Shown here piece by piece: positions 15,912 to 24,280 of a DNA stretch of 40,321 bases. Origin of the DNA: Mageeibacillus sp. UBA3781 (GTDB lineage: Bacteria; Bacillota; Clostridia; Saccharofermentanales; Saccharofermentanaceae); assembly GCA_002368805.1 (NCBI GenBank), contig DFFH01000048.1:1-40321 (forward strand). Reading direction: 5' to 3'. Position 1 is the stretch's first letter; each line of letters opens with the position of its first letter. A program made the position numbers and the translations under genes. Under the pieces are notes generated by a model. That model did no database searches. It saw only the letters and a program-made list of their open reading frames with translations, and had not been told where the DNA came from.

Positions 15912-16802
15912 TTAGATATGAAACTTGAGGATATGGATCTCGGGGCGTGCCATGAAGCGGATCGGGAGGGCGCCGGTGCCGGTGCCTTTGCTGATGAAGC
16001 CTTTGTAGCCGCGGAATGTGTATTCGCCGCCTAAGATGCCTTCTTCGCGTGCGATCCGGTCCTTCCTGAAGAAGACGAATTCGAGATTTCCCGGAAGGTG
16101 TACCTGTCCGCCGTGAAGATGTCCGGAAAGAATATAGTCGCAAGGGAGATCGGATGCAGCCAGATCTGTGGCATCGGTAAGAGAATAGATGAAGTCGGGG
16201 TTATGAACCAGTACCAGGCGGAATCCGGCATATTTACTGAATTCTTCACTGATTTTCCCCCATGGGCGGTTACCTCTTTCGCTGTCGGCTATGCCGCATA
16301 AAGCGAATGCCGAATCACTGGTATGGATCTCTGACCAGTTGTTTTCCAGAAGCTTTACGCCCATTTTGTCGTAATCTTCTTTTTTCAGGATCCAGTCGTG
16401 GTTTCCGTGTACAGCAATCAGATCTATGCCTTTTTCTTTTAAGATGGCGGAAACCTCTGTAAGCATCCTTGTATCTGTATCGTGAACGTTTTTATGGTGG
16501 ACGCAGTCACCTCCGAAAAGAACTATATCGCATTTTGCGGAGATAAACTGCCTGGCGATCCATTTGGGGGAGCGCAGACAGCCGATTCCGTGTGTGTCGG
16601 AGAAAAAACCGATACGGACCTCTTTAGTATCTTCAGGGACTTTATTCTTCGGGTAGATGTCGCGGCGGTCGACCTTGACCATAGCGGCAGAAAGGACCAT
16701 GAATGCGATGAAAAGAAGCCCGAGTGCAACCAGAATAAGAAAGATATGAAGAATCGATATATGAAGCGCGAAAACAGTAGCGGCAGCCTCGAAAAAGTGC
16801 AT
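15912..16802 (-). CDS. Membrane-anchored metallophosphoesterase, YkuE/YaeI-like
   Basis: Binuclear-metal hydrolase of the calcineurin-like superfamily. The 296-residue protein has an N-terminal hydrophobic segment (about 14-45) that anchors it, then the motifs in order: FSDTHG, GGDCV, GNHD, LVHNPD and the final SGHLHGGQ. Relatives act on phospholipid head groups or UDP-sugar lipids; the substrate here cannot be read from sequence. Upstream of its start is a 595-base non-coding stretch with a divergent promoter; downstream is the 53-bp array. The Shine-Dalgarno (AAAGGAA) is rather far from the ATG. Confidence 0.9.
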   Translation of the reverse strand: MHFFEAAATVFALHISILHIFLILVALGLLFIAFMVLSAAMVKVDRRDIYPKNKVPEDTKEVRIGFFSDTHGIGCLRSPKWIARQFISAKCDIVLFGGDCVHHKNVHDTDTRMLTEVSAILKEKGIDLIAVHGNHDWILKKEDYDKMGVKLLENNWSEIHTSDSAFALCGIADSERGNRPWGKISEEFSKYAGFRLVLVHNPDFIYSLTDATDLAASDLPCDYILSGHLHGGQVHLPGNLEFVFFRKDRIAREEGILGGEYTFRGYKGFISKGTGTGALPIRFMARPEIHILKFHI

Positions 16803-16879
16803 GATAGGAAGTTATTTCCTTTCGAAAGAATTGTTCTTTTAAGTATATATAATAGCATAGGCTTATTCCAGTTTGAAAG

Positions 16880-16909
16880 TTGACAAACAAACGTTCTGTT
16901 TTGTATAAT
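16880..16909 (+). promoter_or_regulatory. Strong promoter of a long non-coding leader or RNA
   Basis: TTGACA (16880-16885) and TATAAT (16904-16909) with an 18-base spacer. Both boxes are perfect. The predicted start is near 16916, nearly 500 bases before the next protein gene on this strand. Confidence 0.8.
16884..16897 (+). promoter_or_regulatory. LexA-like site between -35 and -10
   Basis: CAAACAAACGTTCT matches 13 of 14 positions of the Bacillus-type SOS box written as CRAACRNRYGTTYG. It starts in the -35 box and lies within the spacer, where a bound repressor would block the promoter. It shares the 12-mer CAAACAAACGTT with the site upstream of dinB. This is an inference from two sites only. 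Confidence 0.45.
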
Positions 16910-16915
16910 ATAGTT

Positions 16916-17280
16916 GTCAGATTGATAGACACTGATTGTGCTTGAAATTTCGGTAATGACCAAGGCTGGAAGCAGAGTATCGATACGGGAAACTAAACAA
17001 ACCAAGATTCCAATTCCACCCCTTGTATCATGCTGATCAGCACGGCCAAATGCGAAAGGAGGTTTTTTAGAATCGATATCGACAACGGTACTCAATCAGA
17101 CAATACGTTATAGTGCCGGATAGTTAAGGGCAAAAGATTTCTGGAGATTTTGTTAAGGATAACGGAATTGAGCCGATCACCAAAATATAAGTAGCCTGAA
17201 TTAGATCAGGTAGAGGCATCAGGCTAGTGCCATTAAAGTGCTGGTATGGTATTCTTTTATCAGCGGTTTATAAATCTCAA
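16916..17280 (+). other. Transcribed-looking non-coding stretch, possible RNA gene or long leader
   Basis: From the strong promoter to the second promoter before the PC4-like gene I find no credible coding frame on the plus strand. Several palindromes occur: GTATCGATAC (near 16977), GCTGATCAGC (near 17033), and AGCCTGA with TCAGGCT (about 17191-17225), which would make a hairpin. An AAAGGAGG near 17053 is not followed by a usable start. I do not recognise an RNA family (not tmRNA, RNase P or SRP by their conserved cores). It may be a small RNA, or the leader of a longer mRNA reaching the PC4-like gene. Confidence 0.35.
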
Positions 17281-17288
17281 CTACAGAG

Positions 17289-17319
17289 TTGAAAATAGCC
17301 ATAGCATATATGTTATAAT
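17289..17319 (+). promoter_or_regulatory. Possible second promoter for the PC4-like gene
   Basis: TTGAAA (17289-17294) and TATAAT (17314-17319), with a 19-base spacer that is longer than ideal. It lies 78 bases before the start codon. Confidence 0.45.
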
Positions 17320-17340
17320 CATGAAGATTGAAAACAGTTT

Positions 17341-17377
17341 TGCGCGGGTCCGGCGGGTGCCGGGGGCTGATCCCGCA
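17341..17377 (+). promoter_or_regulatory. GC-rich leader hairpin before the PC4-like gene
   Basis: CCGGC (17350-17354) pairs with GCCGG (17359-17363) around GGGT, inside an outer TGCGCGGG/TCCCGCA stem with a bulge. It ends just before the AAAGGAAGGAAG ribosome-binding site. Its GC content stands out from the AT-rich surroundings. It could affect translation or mRNA stability. Confidence 0.45.
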
Positions 17378-17397
17378 CAAAGGAAGGAAGTAGAGAT

Positions 17398-17634
17398 ATG
17401 GCAGAAATTAAGTCTGAAGTTGTAAAGGAGATCGGTATCCTTTCAACAAGTAAATCTAACTGGAATCGTGAGGTCAACATCATCCGCTGGAATGACGGTA
17501 AGCCGAAGCTGGATATCCGTGACTGGGCTCCGGAACATGAGCGTGCAGGTAAGGGTATTACTCTTACTGCTGAGGAAGTAGCTGTTCTTAAGGAACTGCT
17601 TGCAGATTACGATCCGTACGAGTTTGAAGATTAA
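17398..17634 (+). CDS. PC4/YdbC-like ssDNA-binding protein
   Basis: A 78-residue protein of the YdbC family, the bacterial branch of the PC4 fold that binds single-stranded DNA as a dimer. Visible features are EIGILSTSKSNWNREVNIIRWNDGKPKLDIRDW in strand-rich pattern and a C-terminal helix (LTAEEVAVLKELLADY). Length and the W-N-D-G-K-P-K-L-D-I-R-W pattern match the family. The ribosome-binding site is AAAGGAAGGAAG. It has a long leader with two promoters and lies 21 bases before a membrane protein gene that leads into ligA, so a DNA-transaction role fits the neighbours. Confidence 0.85.
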   Translation: MAEIKSEVVKEIGILSTSKSNWNREVNIIRWNDGKPKLDIRDWAPEHERAGKGITLTAEEVAVLKELLADYDPYEFED

Positions 17635-17655
17635 TTGATCTGAAAGGCTTATATC

Positions 17656-18297
17656 GTGCGAAGTGATCTACGTGCATTGATCGTTTCCATATTGATGTTT
17701 CTGTTTTGGGGAACGGTTCTTACTTATCCGTTCCGCATCATTTCAGATATCACATGTCAAGCAACAGAAGCAGTTGCGGGTAAGATGCACTTGCCTGCAA
17801 TTGCTTTTGCTGTATTAGTTTTATTTGTGATCATGGGTATCACCTGTGTGATGCTGTTTCTTGGGCGCATGGAGAGCTCGGATGTGATCGCTCTTTTCCT
17901 TTCCGTGCTGGGATGCATCGTGTACTGCATCCGGATTTTTACTTCGCGTGCCTTCTCGATCGAGTCCGCGTTTGTTGCCATCGTTCTTGCGGGGACGATC
18001 GTGCTTGTTCTTCTTCGGAAGACCGAGTGGACGAGATATATCGCGGATGCTTATATCATGGCGCTTCCGGTCTGTATGTGCTATGAATGTGTTATGAATC
18101 CGCTTTACCGTCTTTTAAAGACGGATCTTTATAAACTGTCTCCTTTCATTACGGTGCCGCAGACAGGCATCTTCTCCAAGGTCGGGAACCTTCTGGGTGT
18201 CGATCTTCTAGTATGGGGCGGTTTCTTTTTTGTCATTTCCATCCTCCCGGTCATCTATTTCGCCGGAGGACGAAAAGAAGGAATAATCAGAAGATAA
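17656..18297 (+). CDS. Hypothetical six-segment membrane protein
   Basis: A 213-residue protein starting at GTG 17656 behind GAAAGG. Hydrophobic stretches at about 8-28, 46-70, 77-95, 103-121, 132-150 and 188-208 suggest five or six membrane helices; the C terminus is basic. I do not recognise a family. It lies between the PC4-like gene and ligA with short gaps (21 and 15 bases), so it is probably in their operon. Confidence 0.75.
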   Translation: MRSDLRALIVSILMFLFWGTVLTYPFRIISDITCQATEAVAGKMHLPAIAFAVLVLFVIMGITCVMLFLGRMESSDVIALFLSVLGCIVYCIRIFTSRAFSIESAFVAIVLAGTIVLVLLRKTEWTRYIADAYIMALPVCMCYECVMNPLYRLLKTDLYKLSPFITVPQTGIFSKVGNLLGVDLLVWGGFFFVISILPVIYFAGGRKEGIIRR

Positions 18298-18312
18298 AGA
18301 GGTGTTTTCCGC

Positions 18313-20328
18313 ATGGAGATCTGGGAAAGAATGGAGTTCCTGCGAACGGAACTGGAAAAACATAATAAGCTCTATTATGAGAATGATGCACCGGTCATCT
18401 CCGACTTCGAATATGATGCCATGCTTCGTGAGCTTGAAGATCTCGAAGAGAAATATCCAATCTATGCGACACCTGATTCTCCGACGAAACATGTCGGAGG
18501 AAGAGTCAACGAGAAGTTCTCCAAGGTTACGCACGCCGTGCCGATGAAGAGCCTCGGCGATATCTTTTCCAAAGAAGAAGTATTTGAATTTACAAATCGT
18601 GTCAGAAATACAGTCGGGACGGATGGCCTTTCTTTCGTCGTCGAGCGAAAGATCGACGGTCTTTCTGTCTCTGTTGAATATGAGAACGGACGTCTGATCC
18701 GTGCCTCGACCCGTGGTGACGGCCTTGTGGGCGAAGATATCACGGAGAATGCAAGAACGATCAGGAACCTTCCGAAATCGATCGATCCGTCGATTCCGTA
18801 TCTGGAGGTCCGTGGTGAAGTCTATATGCCTTTCGAGGTTTTCCTGCGTGTCAATGAACAGGCGGAGCTGCAGGGAGAGAAGACCTTTGCCAATCCTCGA
18901 AATGCTGCAGCAGGTTCGCTTCGCCAGCTGAATGCGAAAGTGGCAGCGGAGCGCCAGCTCTCGATCTTTGTGTTCAATATTCAGGCAGTAAGAGGCAGGG
19001 AGTTTAGCACACATGCAGATACCCTCCGCTTTCTCTCGGATCTCGGATTTGAGGCCAGCCCCGGTTTTATCGAGTGTAAGACAGATGAAGAGATCTGGAA
19101 TGCGATCGAGAATATCGGAGAATCCAGAGGAGAACTGAGCTATGGTATCGATGGCGCTGTCATCAAGGTCAACGAGATCAGTCTTCGTGAGATCCTCGGT
19201 GAAACGGCGAAGATCCCGCGCTGGGCGATCGCATACAAGTATCCGCCGGAAGAAAAACAGACGCGCCTTCTTTCTGTGGAAGTAACGGTAGGAAGAACAG
19301 GAAAACTTACTCCTGTTGCGATCCTGGATCCTGTTCATCTTGCAGGAACAACAGTAAGTAAGGCGACTCTCAATAATGAAGATTTTATACGTGAGAAGGA
19401 TGTCCATATCGGTGATATGGTCGTTGTCAGAAAAGCCGGTGAAATCATCCCGGAGATCGTCTCGGTGAATGCTGATCTTCGTCCGGAAGGCGCACAGCCT
19501 TTTAAGATGCCGGATGTCTGCCCCGCTTGCGGCGAGAAGGTGTTCCGTAAAGAAGGAGAAGCGCATATCTACTGCGTTAACGAGCTCTGCCCGGCACAGA
19601 CGTATCGTGCGATGATGCACTTTGCTTCGAAGGACACGATGAATATCGATGGTATGGGACCGGGTATGATCAATCTGCTTCTGGATGCGGATCTTATCCA
19701 TGATGTTGCGGATATCTATGCACTTTCCGAGAAGAAAGACCAGCTTTCGATGCTGGACCGTATGGGTGAGTCTTCTACTGCCAATCTTCTGGCGTCGATC
19801 GAGGAATCCAAGCACCGTCCGCTCTCGCGGCTGATCGCGGCACTCGGAATACGTAATGTCGGAGTGGTTGCGGCAAGATCTTTGGCAAAAGCGTTCGGCA
19901 GCATGGATCAACTGAAAAAAGCGACTGTTCTCGAGCTGGCGGCACTTCCGGACTTTGGTATGATCACTGCGCAGTGCGTCGCGGACTTCTTCAGCAAAGA
20001 GAGTAACCTTGCATTGATCGAAAAGCTGCGCAGCTATGGTGTCAATATGACAGAAGAGACCGGTGAGAAATCCGGAACGGCGTTTGCCGGGAAGATCTTC
20101 GTTCTGACAGGAACTCTTTCCAAATACACCAGAAATGAGGCTTCTGAACTGATCCTGGCACAAGGGGGAACAGTTTCGTCCTCTGTGTCCAAGAATACTT
20201 CCTATGTTCTTGCCGGTGAATCGGCGGGCTCGAAACTTACGAAGGCGCAGTCTCTCGGAGTCACGGTGATTTCGGAGGATGATTTTGAGAAGATGCTGGC
20301 AGATGCTTCGGCAGGTGAGGATTCATGA
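18313..20328 (+). CDS. ligA: NAD-dependent DNA ligase
   Basis: Seals nicks during replication and repair, using NAD+ as AMP donor. The 671-residue protein has the full LigA layout: Ia domain with EYDAMLRELEDLE, adenylation domain with the catalytic Lys113 in ERKIDGLSVS, OB fold, a Cys4 zinc finger (CPACGEK then YCVNELCPAQ), helix-hairpin-helix repeats (ALGIRNVG, LPDFGMITAQCVADF) and a C-terminal BRCT domain (GKIFVLTGTLSKYTRNEA). The start is ATG 18313 behind AAAGAGGTG. It overlaps the folate cyclo-ligase gene by four bases (ATGA). A long antisense frame here is a shadow. Confidence 0.97.
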   Translation: MEIWERMEFLRTELEKHNKLYYENDAPVISDFEYDAMLRELEDLEEKYPIYATPDSPTKHVGGRVNEKFSKVTHAVPMKSLGDIFSKEEVFEFTNRVRNTVGTDGLSFVVERKIDGLSVSVEYENGRLIRASTRGDGLVGEDITENARTIRNLPKSIDPSIPYLEVRGEVYMPFEVFLRVNEQAELQGEKTFANPRNAAAGSLRQLNAKVAAERQLSIFVFNIQAVRGREFSTHADTLRFLSDLGFEASPGFIECKTDEEIWNAIENIGESRGELSYGIDGAVIKVNEISLREILGETAKIPRWAIAYKYPPEEKQTRLLSVEVTVGRTGKLTPVAILDPVHLAGTTVSKATLNNEDFIREKDVHIGDMVVVRKAGEIIPEIVSVNADLRPEGAQPFKMPDVCPACGEKVFRKEGEAHIYCVNELCPAQTYRAMMHFASKDTMNIDGMGPGMINLLLDADLIHDVADIYALSEKKDQLSMLDRMGESSTANLLASIEESKHRPLSRLIAALGIRNVGVVAARSLAKAFGSMDQLKKATVLELAALPDFGMITAQCVADFFSKESNLALIEKLRSYGVNMTEETGEKSGTAFAGKIFVLTGTLSKYTRNEASELILAQGGTVSSSVSKNTSYVLAGESAGSKLTKAQSLGVTVISEDDFEKMLADASAGEDS

Positions 20329-20915
20329 GTGAGGATATCCGCCGGGCCAAAAAACTGCTGAGACGTGTTCTTCGTGATCGGAGAAGAACGTCGGATCCAT
20401 CTTTTAGTCTTCCGATCCTGGATATTGAGAAATGGCCGCAAAAGTGGCAAGATAAAGTTAAGGCTGCCGGATGCATCGCTCTGTATATGCCGATCGATGA
20501 AGAACTCCGGCTGGATCCTCTTATGGAGAAACTTCCGCAGGGATCCGTAAAAATGTGTTTCCCTCGTGTGGAAGGTGAGGAGATCTCTTTCTACGAAGCG
20601 GAAACGACGGATTCCTTTGAAAAAGGCAGTTTTTCGATACCGGAGCCCGGTGAGAACTTAAAGAAAGTGGATCCGGCGCAGATCGATATCATGCTTGTTC
20701 CGGGGATGGCATATGACAGCTGCGGAACCAGACTCGGCAGGGGCAAAGGTTATTATGACCGCTTTTGCGGTAAGATGGATAAGAAGCTAAGACCGCTCTT
20801 TATCGGAGTGACCGCAAATAAGAATGTATTCAGTGCTTTTCCCGCAGATACATGGGATCTTAAGGTGGATGCGCTGGTAACGGAAACTGTATTTTGCAGT
20901 TTCCTGAAAGAATAA
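20325..20915 (+). CDS. 5-formyltetrahydrofolate cyclo-ligase
   Basis: ATP-dependent conversion of 5-formyl-THF to 5,10-methenyl-THF, keeping the one-carbon pool clean. The 196-residue product has the basic N-terminal helix with Lys and Arg (RAKKLLRRVLRDRRR), the CIALYMPIDEELRLDPL region and the signature LVPGMAYDSCGTRLGRGKGYYDRF. All family landmarks are present and the length is normal. Its ATG overlaps the ligA stop, implying coupled translation. Confidence 0.93.
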   Translation: MSEDIRRAKKLLRRVLRDRRRTSDPSFSLPILDIEKWPQKWQDKVKAAGCIALYMPIDEELRLDPLMEKLPQGSVKMCFPRVEGEEISFYEAETTDSFEKGSFSIPEPGENLKKVDPAQIDIMLVPGMAYDSCGTRLGRGKGYYDRFCGKMDKKLRPLFIGVTANKNVFSAFPADTWDLKVDALVTETVFCSFLKE

Positions 20916-20931
20916 AGAAGGAGGAGAGATC

Positions 20932-21411
20932 ATGAGCTATTTCTGGGCGAATTTAGGCGGACATCTGTTCGTGAGCCTGATCCTTCTGATCGTTTTCCTT
21001 TGGTCAGTAAAGAATACTCAGCACAACAGATGGAAGAGAGGCTTTCTTTTCCTTCTGCCGGTTGTCCTGATGCTCATACTGCTTATCCAGCTGGCAAATT
21101 TCTCGATTCCGAGGCTTCTGGATACGACAACTGTTCTTCGTTCTTCCTACCGCATGAAGAGCGGTACGATCGAGTCTGTCAGCAGCATGAAAGATAAGGT
21201 CAAGATCGATGGCGCTACTTATTACGTCAACCCGTTCTCCTTTGAACGGGAAGTCGGTGATGAGGTCACGGTCAAGTACACTCCATATGCAAAATATGCG
21301 TATTCTATCGAGCTGGTGGAGACGGAAAAAGAGAAAGAAAGCCGTGACACCAAGGAATCGAAAGAGTCAAAAGAGACGAAGGATAAGAAAGATCCTGATC
21401 AATTGTCATAA
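20932..21411 (+). CDS. Hypothetical membrane protein with charged C-terminal tail
   Basis: A 159-residue protein starting at ATG 20932 behind AAGGAGGAGAG. Two hydrophobic segments (about 10-25 and 35-60) are followed by a small beta-rich part with GTIESVSSMKDKVKIDGATY, resembling DUF3592-type outside domains, then a Lys/Glu/Ser tail (KESKESKETKDKKD). No family is certain. It lies 16 bases after the cyclo-ligase gene and is probably co-transcribed. Confidence 0.75.
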   Translation: MSYFWANLGGHLFVSLILLIVFLWSVKNTQHNRWKRGFLFLLPVVLMLILLIQLANFSIPRLLDTTTVLRSSYRMKSGTIESVSSMKDKVKIDGATYYVNPFSFEREVGDEVTVKYTPYAKYAYSIELVETEKEKESRDTKESKESKETKDKKDPDQLS

Positions 21412-21500
21412 ATTGTTTTCAAAACTACTCATATATCATATTGTTTCTCAAATCGAATGCATGCTTTAATACAAAAAAACGTAAGAAAGCAGGCTTGAAT

Positions 21501-22097
21501 ATGAGGCATTACAGATCTGTGGGAACTATTGAAAAAGAATCGTTTACCCCGAAAAAACTAAAAAGTGAATACGGCTTTTATATCGCCTGTGATGACCGGG
21601 CGATCTTGAATTGCGTCAATTCGCTGCTTCTTAGCAGCGGTATGATCGGATTGAGTGATACAGAAGGAAAGATGCACTATCTTATTGATGGGCGGAGAGG
21701 GAAGAACTATGTTCTCGGACAGGTAAAAGAACGGGTCCTGCCACTTCGTGAGGCATCGCCTTCAGATTCTCTTTATGAGGATGCGGTAATATATCGTGCG
21801 ATCGATACTGTGATCCGAAGATACGGCTTCTCAGAGACCCTGATGGGGACAAGGATCCTACGTGTCTTACTCTTCCGTCTCTATAAGGAACCGAAGCTTC
21901 TTAAGTGTGCTTCCAAGTCTTTATATCCGCTTGCTCAGCCTGAGTTTCATATAACTGCATCACAGGTTGAGAGAAATCTCCGGTATGCGATCAGGAGATG
22001 TGCAAAACTAAAGGAGAATACGCGTGTACTCACGGTGCTGGGGCTGCTCTTGGATGCGACAATGAATGAAGTCGTGAATAAGTATGGAAGAGGATAA
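21501..22097 (+). CDS. Spo0A C-terminal-domain-like regulator without receiver
   Basis: A 198-residue protein. Residues about 95-165 closely follow the Spo0A DNA-binding domain: an amphipathic helical part, a SLYPLAQPEFHITASQVERNL core that corresponds to LYPSIAKKYNTTASRVERAI, and an RYAIRRC continuation. The recognition-helix pattern VER.-R.AI is kept. There is no phosphoacceptor receiver domain; the first 80 residues (YGFYIACDDRAILNCVNSLL) are short and unfamiliar. The ATG at 21501 is preferred to a TTG at 21441, although its ribosome-binding site is weak. The gene is followed by a hairpin that serves the opposite hup gene. Promoter targets are unknown. Confidence 0.8.
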   Translation: MRHYRSVGTIEKESFTPKKLKSEYGFYIACDDRAILNCVNSLLLSSGMIGLSDTEGKMHYLIDGRRGKNYVLGQVKERVLPLREASPSDSLYEDAVIYRAIDTVIRRYGFSETLMGTRILRVLLFRLYKEPKLLKCASKSLYPLAQPEFHITASQVERNLRYAIRRCAKLKENTRVLTVLGLLLDATMNEVVNKYGRG

Positions 22098-22104
22098 GCA
22101 AAAA

Positions 22105-22132
22105 AAGAGCTGCCTCATTTGAGACAGCTCTT
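22105..22132 (-). terminator. Terminator of hup
   Basis: AAGAGCTGCCTCA pairs with TGAGACAGCTCTT around a two-base loop. On the minus strand the stem is followed by a run of six T, so it ends hup; on the plus strand the T run is missing. Confidence 0.85.
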
Positions 22133-22155
22133 AAAAAGATCATAATTAACAAAAA

Positions 22156-22446
22156 TTACTTCTTGTTGACCTTGTCCTTCAGACCCTTACCAGCCTTGAA
22201 AACAGGAGCCTTGGAAGCAGGAATGGAGATAACTTCCTTTGTGCTCGGGTTTCTGCCCTTACGAGCTGCACGCTTCTTTGTCTCGAATGTACCGAAGCCA
22301 ACGAGAACGACTTTCTCCGGCTTCTTAGCAGCGAGAGCGTCACCGATAGCATCGAGAGTAGCGTTGATAGCTGCCTCAGCCTGCTTCTTTGTCATGTTTG
22401 TTTTCTTTGCAACTGCATCAATAAGTTCTGATTTATTCATTTTCAT
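22156..22446 (-). CDS. hup: HU family nucleoid protein
   Basis: Small dimeric DNA-bending protein. The 96-residue product begins MKMNKSELIDAVAKKTNMTK and carries the HU/IHF signature GFGTFETKKRAARKGRNP with the beta-arm sequence around IPASKAPVFKAGKGLKD. It starts behind GAAGGAGGCA. It has a near-consensus promoter and a strong terminator, so it is a highly expressed single gene. The basic Lys-rich end is normal for HU. Confidence 0.97.
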   Translation of the reverse strand: MKMNKSELIDAVAKKTNMTKKQAEAAINATLDAIGDALAAKKPEKVVLVGFGTFETKKRAARKGRNPSTKEVISIPASKAPVFKAGKGLKDKVNKK

Positions 22447-22475
22447 TGCCTCCTTCAGGGCTTTATTTCAAAGTT

Positions 22476-22504
22476 ATTATGTACGTGTAAGCGCCTATTG
22501 TCAA
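22476..22504 (-). promoter_or_regulatory. Promoter of hup
   Basis: On the minus strand TTGACA (complement of 22499-22504) and CATAAT (complement of 22476-22481) are 17 bases apart, 30 bases before the hup start. The form is the same as the rpmF promoter. Confidence 0.85.
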
Positions 22505-22581
22505 GGGTTTTTTCGTTTTTTCTGCCAAAATGGCAAACAAGCATATTATTTAATTTTGTCAAGACACTTTTCTATTTTGGA

Positions 22582-23919
22582 TCATATTTCCATTTCGTCA
22601 AAAGCATCCAGTCCCTTTGCCGCAATCGCCCTGTTATCACCGTGTCTGACAAAGAGCATCGTGACAAAACTTAAAAATGCAAATGCTGCTGCATAAGGAA
22701 AGAGGATCTTATAGCTGATATGCTTTAGAAGTGTTCCTGCAAGCACCGGTGTAACCACCTGTGCGCTCATAGATGCGGCATAGTAATAACCTGTGAATTT
22801 GCCGGTATCCGCGCCACTGCACATTTCCACGCACATGGGAAGCGAGTTGACATTGATCAGGGCCCAGGCGGAGCCGACGATGAAGAAGTCGATATACATG
22901 GTAAAAAGAGCGCTGTTACTGCCGCTCGTAGTAATGAAATAGGCGAAAACGAAACATAGGCTGAAGCTTAGTGTTCCGATCAGGATGGTTTTTCTTCTTC
23001 CGATGTGAGAGGCAAGGATTCCGGCGGGAATGAAGGATATGATCGCTCCGACATTCGTTATAAGAAAGCATGTCGAGGCAAATCCCAGGTTCTTCCCCAT
23101 GAGGTTGGAACAATAGGAGGTAAACCAGGTAGTAAGTGCGTTATAGGCAAAATACCACAAGGCAACAGATGCCAGAAGAAAGAGCATGGACCTTCTGACT
23201 GCGCCGGGCAGGCGTGCATGGTTATTCTTTCCCTGTTCGGTAAGATCCCATTCCGGATGTTCTTTCTCGATGAGGTCGTTTTCCTTAGACCATTTCGGTT
23301 CTTTTACGGTAATCAGCATGATGCCGATCGCGACAAACATGAGTGCGGCGATAAAAATGAAAAGCGGCTGGTAGTTTACATGGTCGAGTTCTTTTGTCTT
23401 CGACTCCGGATACATGAGCGCGGAGAAGATCAGATAGAGGATGCCGCCCAGTGCACCCATAAGGTTGATGATCGCATTTCCGCGGGACCGCAGAGGTTTC
23501 GGCGTGATGTCCGGCATCAGCGCGACAGACGGGGAACGGAAGACTGACATGGCGATCAGGAGAAGTCCGAGGGTGATAATGAATGAAATGAGCTTGAATT
23601 GGGAGGGAGATCTCGCGTAGCTGTTATCCCAGATGGGAAGAAGGTTGGTAAGGATGATGGCGACACCTGTGCCGAAAAGGATGTAGGGCATTCTTTTACC
23701 GATCCTTGTCTTTGTTCCGTCGGAAAGCTTGCCGAAGAGCGGAAGAAGGAAAAGGGCCAGGATATTGTCCGATGCCATGATCGCTCCTGTTACGCTCTCG
23801 TTTAAGTGAAATGTGTTTCCTAAAATGAGCGGCAGGACGTTATCATACATCTGCCAGAAAGCTGTTATAGCAAGGAAAGCAAGGCCGGATAGGAATGTTC
23901 TTTTATAGTTAAGTTTCAT
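22582..23919 (-). CDS. MFS transporter, SLC45/GPH-like, probably for sugars
   Basis: A 445-residue secondary transporter with about twelve membrane helices. The N terminus (GLAFLAITAFWQMYDNVLP) and the loop LFGKLSDGTKTRIGKRMPYI resemble the SLC45-type and glycoside-pentoside-hexuronide carriers that move di- or oligosaccharides with cations. A second-half loop ILASHIGRRKTILIG is the matching MFS loop. The ligand cannot be told. It is preceded by GGGAGG and is probably monocistronic; nearby glgP and galM fit sugar handling but are not in its operon. Confidence 0.87.
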   Translation of the reverse strand: MKLNYKRTFLSGLAFLAITAFWQMYDNVLPLILGNTFHLNESVTGAIMASDNILALFLLPLFGKLSDGTKTRIGKRMPYILFGTGVAIILTNLLPIWDNSYARSPSQFKLISFIITLGLLLIAMSVFRSPSVALMPDITPKPLRSRGNAIINLMGALGGILYLIFSALMYPESKTKELDHVNYQPLFIFIAALMFVAIGIMLITVKEPKWSKENDLIEKEHPEWDLTEQGKNNHARLPGAVRRSMLFLLASVALWYFAYNALTTWFTSYCSNLMGKNLGFASTCFLITNVGAIISFIPAGILASHIGRRKTILIGTLSFSLCFVFAYFITTSGSNSALFTMYIDFFIVGSAWALINVNSLPMCVEMCSGADTGKFTGYYYAASMSAQVVTPVLAGTLLKHISYKILFPYAAAFAFLSFVTMLFVRHGDNRAIAAKGLDAFDEMEI

Positions 23920-24052
23920 AGGAACCTCCCGGCAATCAAGATATCTTTACTATACCATGAAAAGGTCAAAAAAACGAAATTGCATTATTCATTGAGTCGT
24001 GGTAAGGTGATACTTGTGTAAATGAAAGGATAATCCAAAGGAGGAGAAAAAT

Positions 24053-24256
24053 ATGGCTATTACAAAAGATATGATCATTGCTGAAGTTCTCAACGAGCAT
24101 CAGGAACTTGTTCCTGTATTCATGAATAACGGTCTGCACTGCCTCGGCTGTGCAATGGCTCATGGTGAGTCGATCGAGGGTGCCTGCATGGTTCACGGTC
24201 TGGACTGCGACGCTCTTGTAGATGCTCTGAATGTTGCACTCGGAGAAGAAGCCTGA
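24053..24256 (+). CDS. DUF1858 redox-type protein with CxxC
   Basis: A 67-residue protein of the DUF1858 family (hybrid-cluster-protein-associated redox disulfide domain). It shows CLGCAMAHGESIEGACMVHG, with the CxxC motif near residues 32-35 and a third Cys after it, between two amphipathic helices. Family members are small thiol or metal proteins of anaerobes whose reaction is not settled. The ribosome-binding site AAGGAGGAG is strong and a terminator follows, so it is a single-gene unit. Confidence 0.9.
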   Translation: MAITKDMIIAEVLNEHQELVPVFMNNGLHCLGCAMAHGESIEGACMVHGLDCDALVDALNVALGEEA

Positions 24257-24280
24257 TTATCTTTAAGGACTAATGATGAG

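Noticed and set aside
16523..17095. 190-codon minus-strand frame reaching from the phosphoesterase gene into the upstream gap
   Set aside because: It starts at a TTG without a ribosome-binding site, overlaps the phosphoesterase gene on the same strand in another frame, and runs through a strong divergent promoter.
18208..20163. 651-codon minus-strand open frame through ligA
   Set aside because: Shadow of ligA, whose domains and motifs are complete.
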